Positions 1 through 7,865 of a DNA stretch of 18,475 nucleotides are shown piece after piece. The notes under the pieces are model-generated. The model was not told the origin of the DNA. It saw only the letters and a list, made by a program, of their open reading frames with translations, and made no database searches. Source of the stretch: Streptosporangiaceae bacterium (lineage in GTDB: Bacteria; Actinomycetota; Actinomycetes; Streptosporangiales; Streptosporangiaceae); assembly GCA_030045175.1 (NCBI GenBank), contig JASIBM010000486.1:1-18475 (forward strand), read 5' to 3'. A program made the position numbers and the translations under genes. Each line of letters begins with the position of its first letter. Positions within the stretch are counted from its first letter, which is position 1.

Positions 1-1409
1 GGGGCCTGCCGACGCGATCGACGCGATCGCCTCGGCGAACTGAGTGGCCGCCAGGCTAACCCCGTCGATAACTCGCCGAACCAGTCCCCGGTCAGCGGGA
101 CCATCCGCGGCGGGCCGAACCTGATGATCTCGTTGGCCGAGCCCTTGCTGAGCGAGGTGCGCAGGTAGAACGTGCCCGTCGCCGGGTCGTAATAGCCGAC
201 GCCGTCGCCGGCGCCGACGTTCCAGTTCCCCACGACCGGGATCATGTGCGGGGGCCCGAACCTGAAGGACCGGTAGACCGGCCCCGAGGCGAGCCCGTTG
301 CGCAGCGTGAAGGTGCCCTTGCCGGGGTTGTAGTAGCCGATGTCGTCCTTGCGGCCGCCTGTCCAGTCGCCGACCAGCGGGATCATGCCTGGCTGCCCGA
401 ACTTGAACGTCACGTCAGGCCGGCCGTAGCGCAGGGTAAAGGTGCCCTTGCGCGGGCTGTAGTAGCCAACGCCGTCCCTGCCACTGCCGGTCCAGTCGCC
501 GACCAGCGGAGTCACGTAGTGCGGGCCGAACGAGAACGTCAGGTTCGCCATGCCCTTCTTGGTCTTGAGGGCGCTGAGCAGGTGGAACGTCCCGTACTTG
601 GGGGTGTAGAAGCCCACGCCGTCCAGGCCAGTGCCGCGCCAGTCGCCGATCAGCGGCAGCACGCGGGTGCCAGCGGAGATCGGCAGCTGCCCGGTGTAGT
701 TGACCGGGCCGTGGGTTTGCGAGTCCCGCAGGCTGACCATTTCCGACTGAGGATTGAAATACCCCACGTTGGCGCGGGTGGGGATGGCGAAGTGGATGAA
801 GTGGCTCGGCCATTGCTGCCATAGGTTGGCCGCGCTGCGCGCGCTGATCCTGGTCCAGTCGTAGTTGTCCGCCGCGTCGGCCATGTCCTGCTGTGATACC
901 ACGATGTAGCTGCCGCGCGGGCCGACCTCCTCAACGACCGCCACGTGCCCGTACCCGCCGATGCCCGGCGCGCCCGCGTCCCACTCGGCCACGGCGCCGA
1001 CGGATGGCCGGCCGTTCACCACGATCCCGTGCGCAGCCGCCGTCGCGGCCCACTGCCCGCCATTGCCGAGCAGGAACCTCGGCTGCTTCACGTGGTAGAC
1101 GGTGGCCTCGACGAAGGCGGCGTAGTTGGTGCACTCATCACCCGGGCTCATCCGCCAGTACGACTTCCACTGATGCGCGCCGTAGTGATAGCTGGAGTCG
1201 CCGTTGGCATCGCACCCGTTCCATCCCTGGCACACGTACATGGACGGCCCGCTGGTCCCGATGGGGATCTCGTCCTTGAGCGCGGGAAGCACGCCCCCGA
1301 TCGTCAGCACGGCAGGCAGCCCTGCCGCGGTCAGCCGGTGCCAGCGAGGACGCCTTCGCTGGCGCCAGGGCCAGGGCCACCCACGCTCGCGCACGCGCTC
1401 TGGCTGCAT
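1..1409 (-). CDS. Secreted CHAP-domain amidase with C-terminal tandem repeats (partial, apparent frameshift)
   Basis: Probable cell-wall amidase/endopeptidase that acts outside the membrane. The gene runs off the left edge. The ATG at 1409 follows GAGGAG with a 7-nt gap. The N-terminus is Arg/Trp-rich (about residues 5-25) followed by a hydrophobic stretch (about 27-45), which fits a signal peptide or anchor. A CHAP domain spans about residues 75-210, with catalytic Cys93 in GDECTNY and His155 in GYGHVAVVEEV. From about residue 250 there are tandem repeats of roughly 45 residues, built as GDWxGxGxDGVGYYxPxxGTFxLR, near 255, 304, 347 and 394, with a fifth begun at 441. Such repeats are usual in actinobacterial surface proteins. 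In the fifth repeat the frame that continues the pattern (DGVSLAA) is offset by one base at about 72-74, so this is either a sequence error or a disrupted gene. Confidence 0.85.
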   Translation of the reverse strand, partial: MQPERVRERGWPWPWRQRRRPRWHRLTAAGLPAVLTIGGVLPALKDEIPIGTSGPSMYVCQGWNGCDANGDSSYHYGAHQWKSYWRMSPGDECTNYAAFVEATVYHVKQPRFLLGNGGQWAATAAAHGIVVNGRPSVGAVAEWDAGAPGIGGYGHVAVVEEVGPRGSYIVVSQQDMADAADNYDWTRISARSAANLWQQWPSHFIHFAIPTRANVGYFNPQSEMVSLRDSQTHGPVNYTGQLPISAGTRVLPLIGDWRGTGLDGVGFYTPKYGTFHLLSALKTKKGMANLTFSFGPHYVTPLVGDWTGSGRDGVGYYSPRKGTFTLRYGRPDVTFKFGQPGMIPLVGDWTGGRKDDIGYYNPGKGTFTLRNGLASGPVYRSFRFGPPHMIPVVGNWNVGAGDGVGYYDPATGTFYLRTSLSKGSANEIIRFGPPRMVPLTGDWFGELSTGLAWRPLSSPRRSRRSRRQA

Positions 1410-1442
1410 GTCGATTCTCCTCGGGCTGGCTGCGACGCTGGC

Positions 1443-1496
1443 CTGGGGGGACAACCCCCCAGCGCCCCTGCGGCTGGCCTGGGGCATGACCCCAGG
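1443..1496. repeat. Two adjacent GC-rich hairpins upstream of the CHAP gene
   Basis: Two perfect inverted repeats sit side by side in the 238-bp divergent gap. The first has arms CTGGGGGG (1443-1450) and CCCCCCAG (1455-1462) around ACAA. The second has arms CCTGGGG (1478-1484) and CCCCAGG (1490-1496) around CATGA. They begin about 34 bp upstream of the CHAP start, so they could lie in its leader or act as an operator. They could also be a dispersed GC-rich palindrome element. Apart from these, the gap shows two CCAATC copies near 1600-1620 and no clear promoter. Confidence 0.5.
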
Positions 1497-1647
1497 ACCC
1501 CCGCGGGCGGTCAGCGGGCGGCGGATTGCGCTCATGGCATGCGATCAGGGCTACTATGCCGGTTCTCGCCCCCGCGCGCGGCCGATTCCGGCCGACTCGC
1601 CCAATCCCGGGGCCAATCGCCGGCCGCGTGACGCGTATCGTGATGGC

Positions 1648-2676
1648 ATGCTGCCTTGGTCCGGCGACCTCGCGGGTCGCATAGACGAGCGCGTGATCAC
1701 CAGTGAGCTGCTCAAGGGCAACCCGCTCGGCGACCCTTGGGAACGCCCGATCCTGGTGTACTTGCCACCCGGCTACGACGACGCAGGCTCTGGCCGGTTC
1801 CCATCGGTCTACGTGATACAGGGCTACACCGGCCAGGTCACCATGTGGCGGAATAGGACGCCGTTCAGGCGGCCATTCATCGAGACCGCTGACCAGGTGT
1901 TCGCCTCCGGCGCGGCGCCCGGCGCGATCGTGGTGTACGTCGACGCGTGGACCAGCTACGGGGGGAGCCAGTACGTCGACTCGGCGGGCACCGGCAGGTA
2001 CCACTCTTACCTGTGCGATGAGGTGGTGCCCTGGGTCGACGCGAACTACCGGACGCTGGCCGACCGGGAGCACCGCGCGATCGCGGGCAAGTCAAGCGGC
2101 GGATTCGGCGCGATGATCACGCCGATGCTCCGGCCCGACCTGTTCGGCGCGCTAGCCACCCACGCGGGCGACAACCTGTACGAGCTGTGCTACCGCAGGG
2201 AGTTCGGCGACTGCGTCCGGGCGCTGCGGGAGTACGACGGCGACATATGGCGCTGGTGGGATGATTTCCGCTCCCGCGTCGCCTTTACCAAGAAGGCCGA
2301 TCAGACGCTGCTCGGCATCCTTGGCGTCGCCGCGTGCTTCTCCGCGTCCGACGACGGCAGGCCAGAGTTGCCTTTCGACCCGAGGACCGGAGTCGTGCGC
2401 CAGGAGGTGTGGCAGCGCTGGCTCGACTGGGACCCGGTCAAGATGGTGCCAGGGCACGCCGCCGCGCTCTGCTCGCTGCGGGGAATCTGGATCGACGCTG
2501 GCACCGCCGACGAGTTCTACCTCGACGTCGGGGCGCAGGCGTTCCGCGCGGCGCTGGAGGCGGCCGGAGTCCGGCCTGAAGTGATCAGGTTCGAGCTGTT
2601 CGAGGGTGCGCACGGCGCGATCGACTACCGCTATCCCATGGCGCTCGCCTGGCTGTGCGAGCGAATCAGCGGCTGA
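1648..2676 (+). CDS. Alpha/beta-hydrolase esterase (esterase D / antigen 85-like family)
   Basis: Predicted serine esterase of the putative-esterase (PF00756-like) family, 342 residues. The N-terminal beta-sheet region carries ILVYLPPGYDD (35-45) and FPSVYVIQGY (51-60). The nucleophile elbow is GKSSGGFG, with Ser149 as the likely nucleophile. The C-terminal part holds candidate acids Asp283 or Asp288 (WIDAGTADEF) and the catalytic His322 (EGAHGAIDYRYP). The substrate cannot be read from sequence; acyl esters or cyclic carbonyl compounds are possible. No signal peptide is visible from this start. The frame stays open upstream to 1204, but that part is not protein-like and overlaps the CHAP gene, so the ATG at 1648 is chosen. 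It lacks a good Shine-Dalgarno and a start near 1534 cannot be excluded. Confidence 0.82.
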   Translation: MLPWSGDLAGRIDERVITSELLKGNPLGDPWERPILVYLPPGYDDAGSGRFPSVYVIQGYTGQVTMWRNRTPFRRPFIETADQVFASGAAPGAIVVYVDAWTSYGGSQYVDSAGTGRYHSYLCDEVVPWVDANYRTLADREHRAIAGKSSGGFGAMITPMLRPDLFGALATHAGDNLYELCYRREFGDCVRALREYDGDIWRWWDDFRSRVAFTKKADQTLLGILGVAACFSASDDGRPELPFDPRTGVVRQEVWQRWLDWDPVKMVPGHAAALCSLRGIWIDAGTADEFYLDVGAQAFRAALEAAGVRPEVIRFELFEGAHGAIDYRYPMALAWLCERISG

Positions 2677-2686
2677 CACCGGCTGG

Positions 2687-2719
2687 CAGGCACCTTCGGG
2701 CCGCCGTCCGGGGTGCCTG
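2687..2719 (+). terminator. Candidate terminator after the esterase
   Basis: Inverted repeat with 8-bp arms CAGGCACC (2687-2694) and GGTGCCTG (2712-2719) around a 17-nt GC-rich loop, starting 11 bp after the esterase stop. There is no T-tract, as is common for actinobacterial terminators. Confidence 0.4.
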
Positions 2720-2786
2720 AACGTTTGCCTGCCGCGGTGCGTAGATAGCAGGTACGTACTAGCCGCTGAGGAACGGAGGCAAGCTG

Positions 2787-3332
2787 GTGAAAGGCCGCTT
2801 GTTGGCAGCTGGAGTTGTGGCTGCCCTGATGATGCTGACCGCCTGCGGGAGCACCAACTCAACCACGACGAAGGTCAAGGTTACGACGCCCGGGTCGGGC
2901 AGTAGCGCCTCGGCAGCGTCGAGCTCGCAGGTCAAGGAGAGGAGTACCGCCATCGGCACGGTGCTCGTCGACTCGGCCGGGCACACCATCTACTGGTTTG
3001 CCAAGGACACGCCAACGACTTCTAACTGCAACGGGTCTTGCGCGACGTACTGGCCACCGGTGAAGGGTCCGGTGACCGCGGCGCCTGGCACGTCGCTGCC
3101 AGACAAGTTCGGCACGATCAAGAGGGCGGACGGCACCGTCCAGGCCACGTACGATGGCCACCCGCTCTACACCTACGCGGGCGATTCTTCGGCAGGCCAG
3201 ACCTCGGGTAACGGGCTGAAGGCTTCTGGCGGGCTGTGGTGGGCGATGACCCCGACCGGGACCATTCCCGCCAAGGCGCACCCGTCGCCAAGCTCGTCGT
3301 CATCTAGCGGCAGCGGCGGCTACGGGTACTGA
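2787..3332 (+). CDS. Lipoprotein with Yx(FWY)xxD motifs (COG4315 / PF03640 type)
   Basis: Exported lipoprotein of 181 residues. The GTG start at 2787 follows GGAGG (2775-2779) at 7 nt. A short n-region and hydrophobic core lead to lipobox LTAC with the lipidated Cys at 20. A Ser/Thr linker (21-52) follows. The fold is a pair of secreted repeats of unknown function: YWFAKD at 69-74 and YTYAGD at 128-133, with the flanking CNGSCATYWPP (Cys81, Cys85) typical of this family. The C-terminus is Ser/Gly-rich and ends SGSGGYGY. The family is widespread in actinobacteria and its role is unknown; electron transfer or metal binding at the envelope has been suggested. A GAAC (2719-2722), 17-nt spacer, CGT (2740-2742) arrangement upstream resembles an ECF-sigma promoter, but this is weak. 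Confidence 0.88.
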   Translation: MKGRLLAAGVVAALMMLTACGSTNSTTTKVKVTTPGSGSSASAASSSQVKERSTAIGTVLVDSAGHTIYWFAKDTPTTSNCNGSCATYWPPVKGPVTAAPGTSLPDKFGTIKRADGTVQATYDGHPLYTYAGDSSAGQTSGNGLKASGGLWWAMTPTGTIPAKAHPSPSSSSSSGSGGYGY

Positions 3333-3357
3333 CGCCTCGCCATCGCCGGGGCCATGG

Positions 3358-3392
3358 CCGGGTCAGCGACGTTGAGGTGGTCGCTGACCCGG
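3358..3392. terminator. Bidirectional terminator between convergent lipoprotein and lipid kinase genes
   Basis: Perfect inverted repeat: CCGGGTCAGCGAC (3358-3370), loop of 9 nt, GTCGCTGACCCGG (3380-3392). It overlaps the last codons and the stop of the minus-strand kinase and lies 26 bp after the lipoprotein stop. Being symmetric, it can serve both transcripts. Confidence 0.7.
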
Positions 3393-4334
3393 GACAAGGA
3401 CGCTGAGCGCCGAGGGCAGGACGCGGATCCGCAGCGGCGTGCCTGCCGGGAGCGGCGTCGCGCACGGGAGCGGCTCGCCGTCGGCGGCGGCAGGCAGGTC
3501 GCGGTCCATGGTGATCGTCGCCTCGGTGCCCCGGTCGAGCGAGATCTGCGGGAGGCTCACGTGCGAGCCGTCCTTGATCTTGGCGAGCGCCCGGATGAAC
3601 GTTAGCTTGGGGCCGTGCCGCATGAGCACGATGTCGAGCATCCCGTCGTCTATCAGCGCGGGTGGCGCGACTCGCATCCCGGCCCCGAAGTAGGCCGAGT
3701 TGGCCACGACCACGGCGTAGCCGTCGAACTCGTGCGGGCTCGGCTGGCCCGTGATCGTCACCGCGAACCGCACGGGCTGCCAGCCAGCGAGCACGCGCAG
3801 GGCGGCAACCGGGTAGGCCAGGGATCCGCCCAGCCAGCGGGTGGTGTTCGCGACTTCGCCGGCCCGCGCAGGCAGGCCCGCGTAGACGCTCCCGGCCACG
3901 ATGGCCTCTGGCGCGCGCGGCGTGCTCACGCCGATCAGGTCGACCTGCCTGAGCGTGCCGCCGGCCAGCACCCTGGCGGCGTCCGCCGGATCGGCAGGGA
4001 TGCCAAGCACGCTCGCGAGGTCGTTGCCCCGGCCGGCCGGGATCAGCCCGTAGCCGGCTCCCGCGCTGGCCGCGACGGCGGCCAGCGCCCCGGCCATTCC
4101 GTCGCCGCCGATCGCCACGACCACCTCGCCGCGGCCGGCCGCGGCCGCTGCTAGGTCCCTGGCGTGCGCGAGGCTGGCCGACTCGAGTACCTGGTGCTCG
4201 GCTCCCGCCGCCGCAAGCACCCGCTCAACGTGTGGCAGCAAGGCGCGGGAGCGGCCGTTGCCTGCCACGGGGTTGACGATCAGGCAGAGCGGCCGGCCCG
4301 CGCCCGCCGCCTCGTCCCCTGGACCGCAGCCCAC
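3363..4334 (-). CDS. Diacylglycerol kinase-family lipid kinase
   Basis: Predicted ATP-dependent lipid kinase (DAGK catalytic / YegS-BmrU superfamily), 323 residues, phosphorylating diacylglycerol or a related lipid at the membrane face. Motifs in order: NPVAGNG (21-27) near the nucleotide site, GGDGMAG (76-82; the usual GGDGT has Met in place of Thr, a variant I recall in actinobacterial members), GRGND (101-105), NSAYFGAGM with IDDGMLDIV (212-236) and DGEP (285-288). The GTG start at 4334 is preceded by GAGGAGG at about 5 nt. It is divergent from cutA with a 62-bp gap and converges on the lipoprotein gene. The exact lipid substrate, and whether the acceptor is a sphingoid base or DAG, is not readable from sequence. 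Confidence 0.88.
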   Translation of the reverse strand: MGCGPGDEAAGAGRPLCLIVNPVAGNGRSRALLPHVERVLAAAGAEHQVLESASLAHARDLAAAAAGRGEVVVAIGGDGMAGALAAVAASAGAGYGLIPAGRGNDLASVLGIPADPADAARVLAGGTLRQVDLIGVSTPRAPEAIVAGSVYAGLPARAGEVANTTRWLGGSLAYPVAALRVLAGWQPVRFAVTITGQPSPHEFDGYAVVVANSAYFGAGMRVAPPALIDDGMLDIVLMRHGPKLTFIRALAKIKDGSHVSLPQISLDRGTEATITMDRDLPAAADGEPLPCATPLPAGTPLRIRVLPSALSVLVPGQRPPQRR

Positions 4335-4382
4335 GCTCGCCTCCTCGTCGCCAGGAATGCAAAGGTTACCGCCGGGCCGGCG

Positions 4383-4388
4383 TACGAT
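4383..4388 (+). promoter_or_regulatory. Candidate -10 element of a leaderless cutA transcript
   Basis: TACGAT matches TAnnnT and ends 8 nt before the cutA ATG, which would make the transcript leaderless. No convincing -35 hexamer is seen, and no Shine-Dalgarno precedes the ATG. Confidence 0.3.
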
Positions 4389-4396
4389 CTGGTGGT

Positions 4397-4741
4397 ATGG
4401 CAGCCATCGACCTCGGCGAGGCGCGGTTCCTGCACGTGCAGACCACCACGGACACCCGTGCGGAGGCGATGGAGCTCGCGCATGACGCCGTGCAGGCCAG
4501 GCTTGCCGCGTGCGCCCAGGTGGCGGGCCCGGTCGCGAGCACGTTCTGGTGGGAAGACGGGATCGAGCGGGCCGAGGAATGGATGGTCATGCTGAAGCTG
4601 CCCGCCGACAGGTATACCGAGCTCGCCGAGTTCCTGATCGAGCGGCACAGCTACGACGAGCCAGAGATCATCGCGACGCCGATCGTGGCTGGCTCCTCCG
4701 GGTACCTCGATTGGATCATGGAGGAGACCAGGCCCCAATGA
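4397..4741 (+). CDS. cutA: Divalent-cation tolerance protein CutA
   Basis: 114-residue CutA1-family protein, a small trimeric ferredoxin-like-fold protein of the cytoplasm linked to divalent metal tolerance. Family signatures are all present: LAACAQV with Cys39, STFWWEDGIERAEEWMVMLK (48-67), and HSYDEPEIIATPI (84-96) followed by GSSGYLDWI (99-107). Length is normal for the family. It overlaps the next gene by ATGA, so the two are translationally coupled. The biochemical role of CutA is still debated. Confidence 0.95.
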   Translation: MAAIDLGEARFLHVQTTTDTRAEAMELAHDAVQARLAACAQVAGPVASTFWWEDGIERAEEWMVMLKLPADRYTELAEFLIERHSYDEPEIIATPIVAGSSGYLDWIMEETRPQ

Positions 4742-5535
4742 GGCCAGCACACCACGGGCTCTACGGGCCGGGCTCGGTGACCTGGCAGGTGATGGGCGAG
4801 CCTGTGATGTGGGTGGCTGGGCTGCGCGCGATGTACCTCCAGGCGCTGCATCCCAGGACCATGCGAGCCACCTGGCAGAACACGGCGTTCGCCCGGCCGG
4901 GCGAGGCGTGGGGCCGGTTCACGAGGACGCTGGAGTTCGTCAACGTGCGTACCTACGGCTCGCTGGCCGAGGTGGACAAGGCCGGCCGGCGGGTGCGCAA
5001 GGTGCACGCGTCGCTGACAGGGACCGACGCCGACGGATCGGTCATCAGGCTGGACGAGCCCGAGTTGCTCACGTGGGTGCACTGCGGTGAGGTCGCGTCC
5101 TACGCCGACGTCGCCAGCCGGTGCGGCATGCCGCTGTCGGCCACCCAGCTCGACGAGTTCGTGGCCGAGCAGCGGCGCAGCGCCGTGGTCGTGGGACTCG
5201 AGCCGGCGGGCGTGCCCGCCAGCATGGCAGAGCTCGACGCGTACTACGAGCGGATGCGGCCAGGGCTGTACGCCTGCGACGAGGCGCGGCAGGCGCTGCG
5301 GCGGTCGTTCGTCCCCGACGTGCCCTGGCCCTACACCGGCCTGAGGCTGGTGATCCCGCCGCTGAACGTGCTCGCCTTCGCCAGCTTGCCGCGCTGGGCG
5401 CGCAGGCTCTACGGCGTTCCCGCCAGCCCGGTCACCGACCTGAGCACGACGCTGACCCTCCGCGCGATGTACCTCGCCACCACTCGCGTCCCTCGGCGGC
5501 TGCTCGGCATCCCGGCCGCGGCCATCGCGGCGTGA
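4738..5535 (+). CDS. DUF2236 / MpaB-type oxygenase-like protein
   Basis: 265-residue member of the oxygenase MpaB/rubber-oxygenase-like family (DUF2236, PF09995), whose studied members bind heme b. Visible family features: QALHPRTM (35-42, His38), RFTRTLEFVNVRTYGS (60-75), the His90 region of RVRKVHASLTG, and LLTWVHCGEVASYADV (110-125). The C-terminal third is helical and basic. The ATG at 4738 overlaps the cutA stop, with GGAGGAG about 11 nt upstream. The frame remains open upstream inside cutA, but that stretch is only the shadow of cutA. The substrate is unknown. Which His is an axial heme ligand is inference from the family. Confidence 0.85.
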   Translation: MRPAHHGLYGPGSVTWQVMGEPVMWVAGLRAMYLQALHPRTMRATWQNTAFARPGEAWGRFTRTLEFVNVRTYGSLAEVDKAGRRVRKVHASLTGTDADGSVIRLDEPELLTWVHCGEVASYADVASRCGMPLSATQLDEFVAEQRRSAVVVGLEPAGVPASMAELDAYYERMRPGLYACDEARQALRRSFVPDVPWPYTGLRLVIPPLNVLAFASLPRWARRLYGVPASPVTDLSTTLTLRAMYLATTRVPRRLLGIPAAAIAA

Positions 5536-5572
5536 TGAACGACCGACGTTACAAGACTGATCGTGAGGCCCG

Positions 5573-6013
5573 ATGCGAATCGCTGGTGAGACGATTGGAG
5601 TCCGCGGGGCGGCCCTGCTCATCGGGACGGCCGTGACGGGGATCATGCTCGCCGGTTACGGCTGGTGGAACCTGAACGACGTGCCAGCCGGGGCGGGGGT
5701 CACCGTCCCCGGGCCGGTCGCGTCCGCGCCGGCTACCAAGCCAAGCCGGGCGCCGAGCTCACAACTGAGCGCGCAGTCTTACGCCTCGCACGCATACCAG
5801 GTCTGGCCGGGCAAGCCAAGCGCCGCGGCCAGGGCGGAGGAGACCGGGCTGATCATCAGCGTGCGCAGGCAGGGACCGGGAATCTGGGTGCAGGCGCACG
5901 CCGCCGGCCAGCCGGCGCCCTCGCCGAGGTACTACCCGGCAGGCGCGAGGGTGTACGTGACCGGCGACGACGGCTTTGTCGTCACCAACGCGCAGGGAAG
6001 GATCGTTCAGTGA
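5573..6013 (+). CDS. Membrane-anchored protein of unknown function
   Basis: 146 residues; not recognised. The N-terminus has one hydrophobic segment (about 11-32, ending GYGWW), then a Pro/Ser/Ala-rich extracytoplasmic linker (about 38-70). A small C-terminal region follows, with IISVRRQGPGIWVQAH and the ending VYVTGDDGFVVTNAQGRIVQ. This could be a short beta-rich domain outside the membrane. The ATG at 5573 has GAGG 4 nt upstream, which is close but workable. Its stop overlaps the GTG start of the next gene (GTGA), so the two are probably made together and may act together. It starts 37 bp after the DUF2236 gene and may share its transcript. Confidence 0.7.
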   Translation: MRIAGETIGVRGAALLIGTAVTGIMLAGYGWWNLNDVPAGAGVTVPGPVASAPATKPSRAPSSQLSAQSYASHAYQVWPGKPSAAARAEETGLIISVRRQGPGIWVQAHAAGQPAPSPRYYPAGARVYVTGDDGFVVTNAQGRIVQ

Positions 6014-6483
6014 GCAAGGACACCGGCTGGGTCACCCGAAGCAAGCGGCCCGCGCCGGACGACGGTGCCCTCGCGCGACCCTCGCATACCCCAGTGGAAT
6101 GGGCGCAGGGCTTCGCCGCCGAGTGGGCGCCCACGGTCGCGCGCGTCATGCTGGGGCTCGTCCTGGCCTGGTTCGGCTATCACGAGCTCGTCCAGCCGAG
6201 GCAGTGGACCGGCTACGTGCCCTGGGTTTCGCCGTCGTCCACCGTGGCCATCATCCTCGTGCTCGCGCACGGCTGGGTACTGCTGATGCTGGCGGTGGCG
6301 ATCATCGCCGGCGTCGCGCTCCGGCTGGCCGCGGCCATCACCGCGCTCGCCGTGCTGCAGATCGCGATCACGCTAGCCGTCACCGTAGGGGTGAGCGACA
6401 TCACGATGCGGGACGTGGGCGTGTTCGGCCTGGCGGTCTGCCTGACCGGCGGCGCCAGGCAGCGAGCCGTGCTCACCGACTAG
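6010..6483 (+). CDS. DoxX-like integral membrane protein
   Basis: 157 residues. After a charged cytoplasmic tail (1-38) there are about four membrane segments: near 41-59 (VARVMLGLVLAWFGYHEL), 79-101, 104-125 and 134-147. The first segment with its aromatic FGYHE ending, the QWTGYVPW loop, and the four-helix layout resemble the DoxX/DoxD-like superfamily, but the match is by pattern only. The GTG start at 6010 overlaps the upstream stop and is the first plausible start; the frame upstream is a shadow of the previous gene. Probable partner of the preceding membrane-anchored protein. No catalytic residues are recognisable. Confidence 0.72.
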   Translation: MSKDTGWVTRSKRPAPDDGALARPSHTPVEWAQGFAAEWAPTVARVMLGLVLAWFGYHELVQPRQWTGYVPWVSPSSTVAIILVLAHGWVLLMLAVAIIAGVALRLAAAITALAVLQIAITLAVTVGVSDITMRDVGVFGLAVCLTGGARQRAVLTD

Positions 6484-6544
6484 GGCGCGCGGTGCAGGTC
6501 CTGGCGAAAGGGAACCCAGCGGGCCACTGCGGCGTCCAACCGGC

Positions 6545-7843
6545 ATGACTGCTATCAGCCGCCGAGCCGCGGCACTCACGACTGTCCTTCTGGCCGGTGT
6601 CCTGATCAGTGCGGGCGCGACGGCATGCAGCGCGACCAAGCCTGAGCACAGGCCGGCTCCGCACGGGCGGCCGCCGGTCTCGTCGGCCGTGTTGACCGCG
6701 AGCCAGCTGAGCACGCTGCGGGCGTATGGCGCGGGCGACTCCGCGTTCGGGCTGAACCTGCTGTCCACGCTGTGCCGCACCCAGCCTGGCAGCAACGTCG
6801 TGCTCTCCCCGGTCAGCCTGGAAACCGGGCTCGGCATGGCGTACCTCGGTGCCCGCGGCGCCACGGCGACGGCGATGGCGAAGGTGCTGCACCTGCCGGC
6901 CGCCACCGGCCACGATCTTGCCATGGGATTGCGCGCCAGGTCGGCACTGCTAGCTTCGCTGAACCGCCCCGGGGTGACGTTCACGACAAGCAACCGGATC
7001 TGGGCCGATCCCTCGCTGGTCACCAACTCCAGCTACATAGCCGCGCTGCGGGCCGGCTACCAGGCCGGCCTCACCAACGCGCCGCTGCTCTCAGATCCGC
7101 AGCGAGCGCTGCGGGAAATCAACGCGGCGATCGCGGCGGACACCAGGGGGCACATCAAGGACCTGCTGCCGTCCGGGTCGATCCCGCCGCAGACGATCGG
7201 CTGGGTGCTGACCGACGCGCTGTACCTGAACGCGGCGTGGAAGACGCCGTTCGAGCACGCCATGACTGCCGCGGGGCCGTTCGCCGCGCCCAGCGGCCGG
7301 GTAACCGCGCACTACCTGAACGGGGACGGCTTCACGATGGCGACCTCGTCGGGCTGGACCGCCGTTTCGCTGCCTTACAAGGGCAACCGCCTGGCGATGC
7401 TGGCCCTGCTCCCGCCCGCGGGCGGGCCGGCGCGGACCTGCCGCCTACCCGGCCTGTCCACGCTCGGCACGCTCACGGCGAGCCTGGCGACCAGCCGGGC
7501 GCAGACGGCCATCGCGCTGCCCAAGGTCAGCCTCGCGAGCAGCGAGTCCTTGCGCGGCGTGCTGACCACGCTCGGCATGGGCGCCGCGTTCGGCCCGGGC
7601 GCGGACTTCAGCGGGATCTCTCCGAAGGCAGGCGGCATCGGCTTCGTCCAGCACGCCGCGACGCTCAAGGTGGCCGAGAAGGGCACCGTGGCCAGCGCCG
7701 CGACGGCGATCGGCATCACCTCGCTGGCCGTGCGGGTGCAGCACACAGTCTCCTTCGACCGTCCTTACCTGCTGCTGCTCAGGGACTCGATGACCGGCGA
7801 GCCGCTGATGCTCGCCTGGGTCGCGAACCCAGCGCAGGGGTAA
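6545..7843 (+). CDS. Exported serpin-family protease inhibitor
   Basis: 432-residue serpin. The N-terminal 28 residues form a signal peptide ending GATAC; Cys28 could be lipidated, although the lipobox lacks the usual Leu at -3. The serpin fold is clear: NVVLSPVSLETGLGMAYLGARG (84-105), DALYLNAAWKTPF (224-236), and the hinge EKGTVASAATA (378-388), whose small residues at P12-P9 are those needed for loop insertion, hence an inhibitory serpin. Counting P17 as Glu378 puts P1 near Leu394 (P1' Ala), which suggests elastase- or chymotrypsin-like targets; the loop is about two residues longer than in alpha-1-antitrypsin, so P1 is uncertain. DRPYLLLLRD and the C-terminus close the fold. No Shine-Dalgarno is visible. 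It starts 61 bp after the DoxX-like gene. Confidence 0.9.
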   Translation: MTAISRRAAALTTVLLAGVLISAGATACSATKPEHRPAPHGRPPVSSAVLTASQLSTLRAYGAGDSAFGLNLLSTLCRTQPGSNVVLSPVSLETGLGMAYLGARGATATAMAKVLHLPAATGHDLAMGLRARSALLASLNRPGVTFTTSNRIWADPSLVTNSSYIAALRAGYQAGLTNAPLLSDPQRALREINAAIAADTRGHIKDLLPSGSIPPQTIGWVLTDALYLNAAWKTPFEHAMTAAGPFAAPSGRVTAHYLNGDGFTMATSSGWTAVSLPYKGNRLAMLALLPPAGGPARTCRLPGLSTLGTLTASLATSRAQTAIALPKVSLASSESLRGVLTTLGMGAAFGPGADFSGISPKAGGIGFVQHAATLKVAEKGTVASAATAIGITSLAVRVQHTVSFDRPYLLLLRDSMTGEPLMLAWVANPAQG

Positions 7844-7865
7844 GGTACCAGGGCGCTCGGGCTGG

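Noticed and set aside
1204..1647. Upstream extension of the esterase frame
   Set aside because: Overlaps the CHAP gene and its leader, lacks protein-like composition, and the conserved part begins after 1648.
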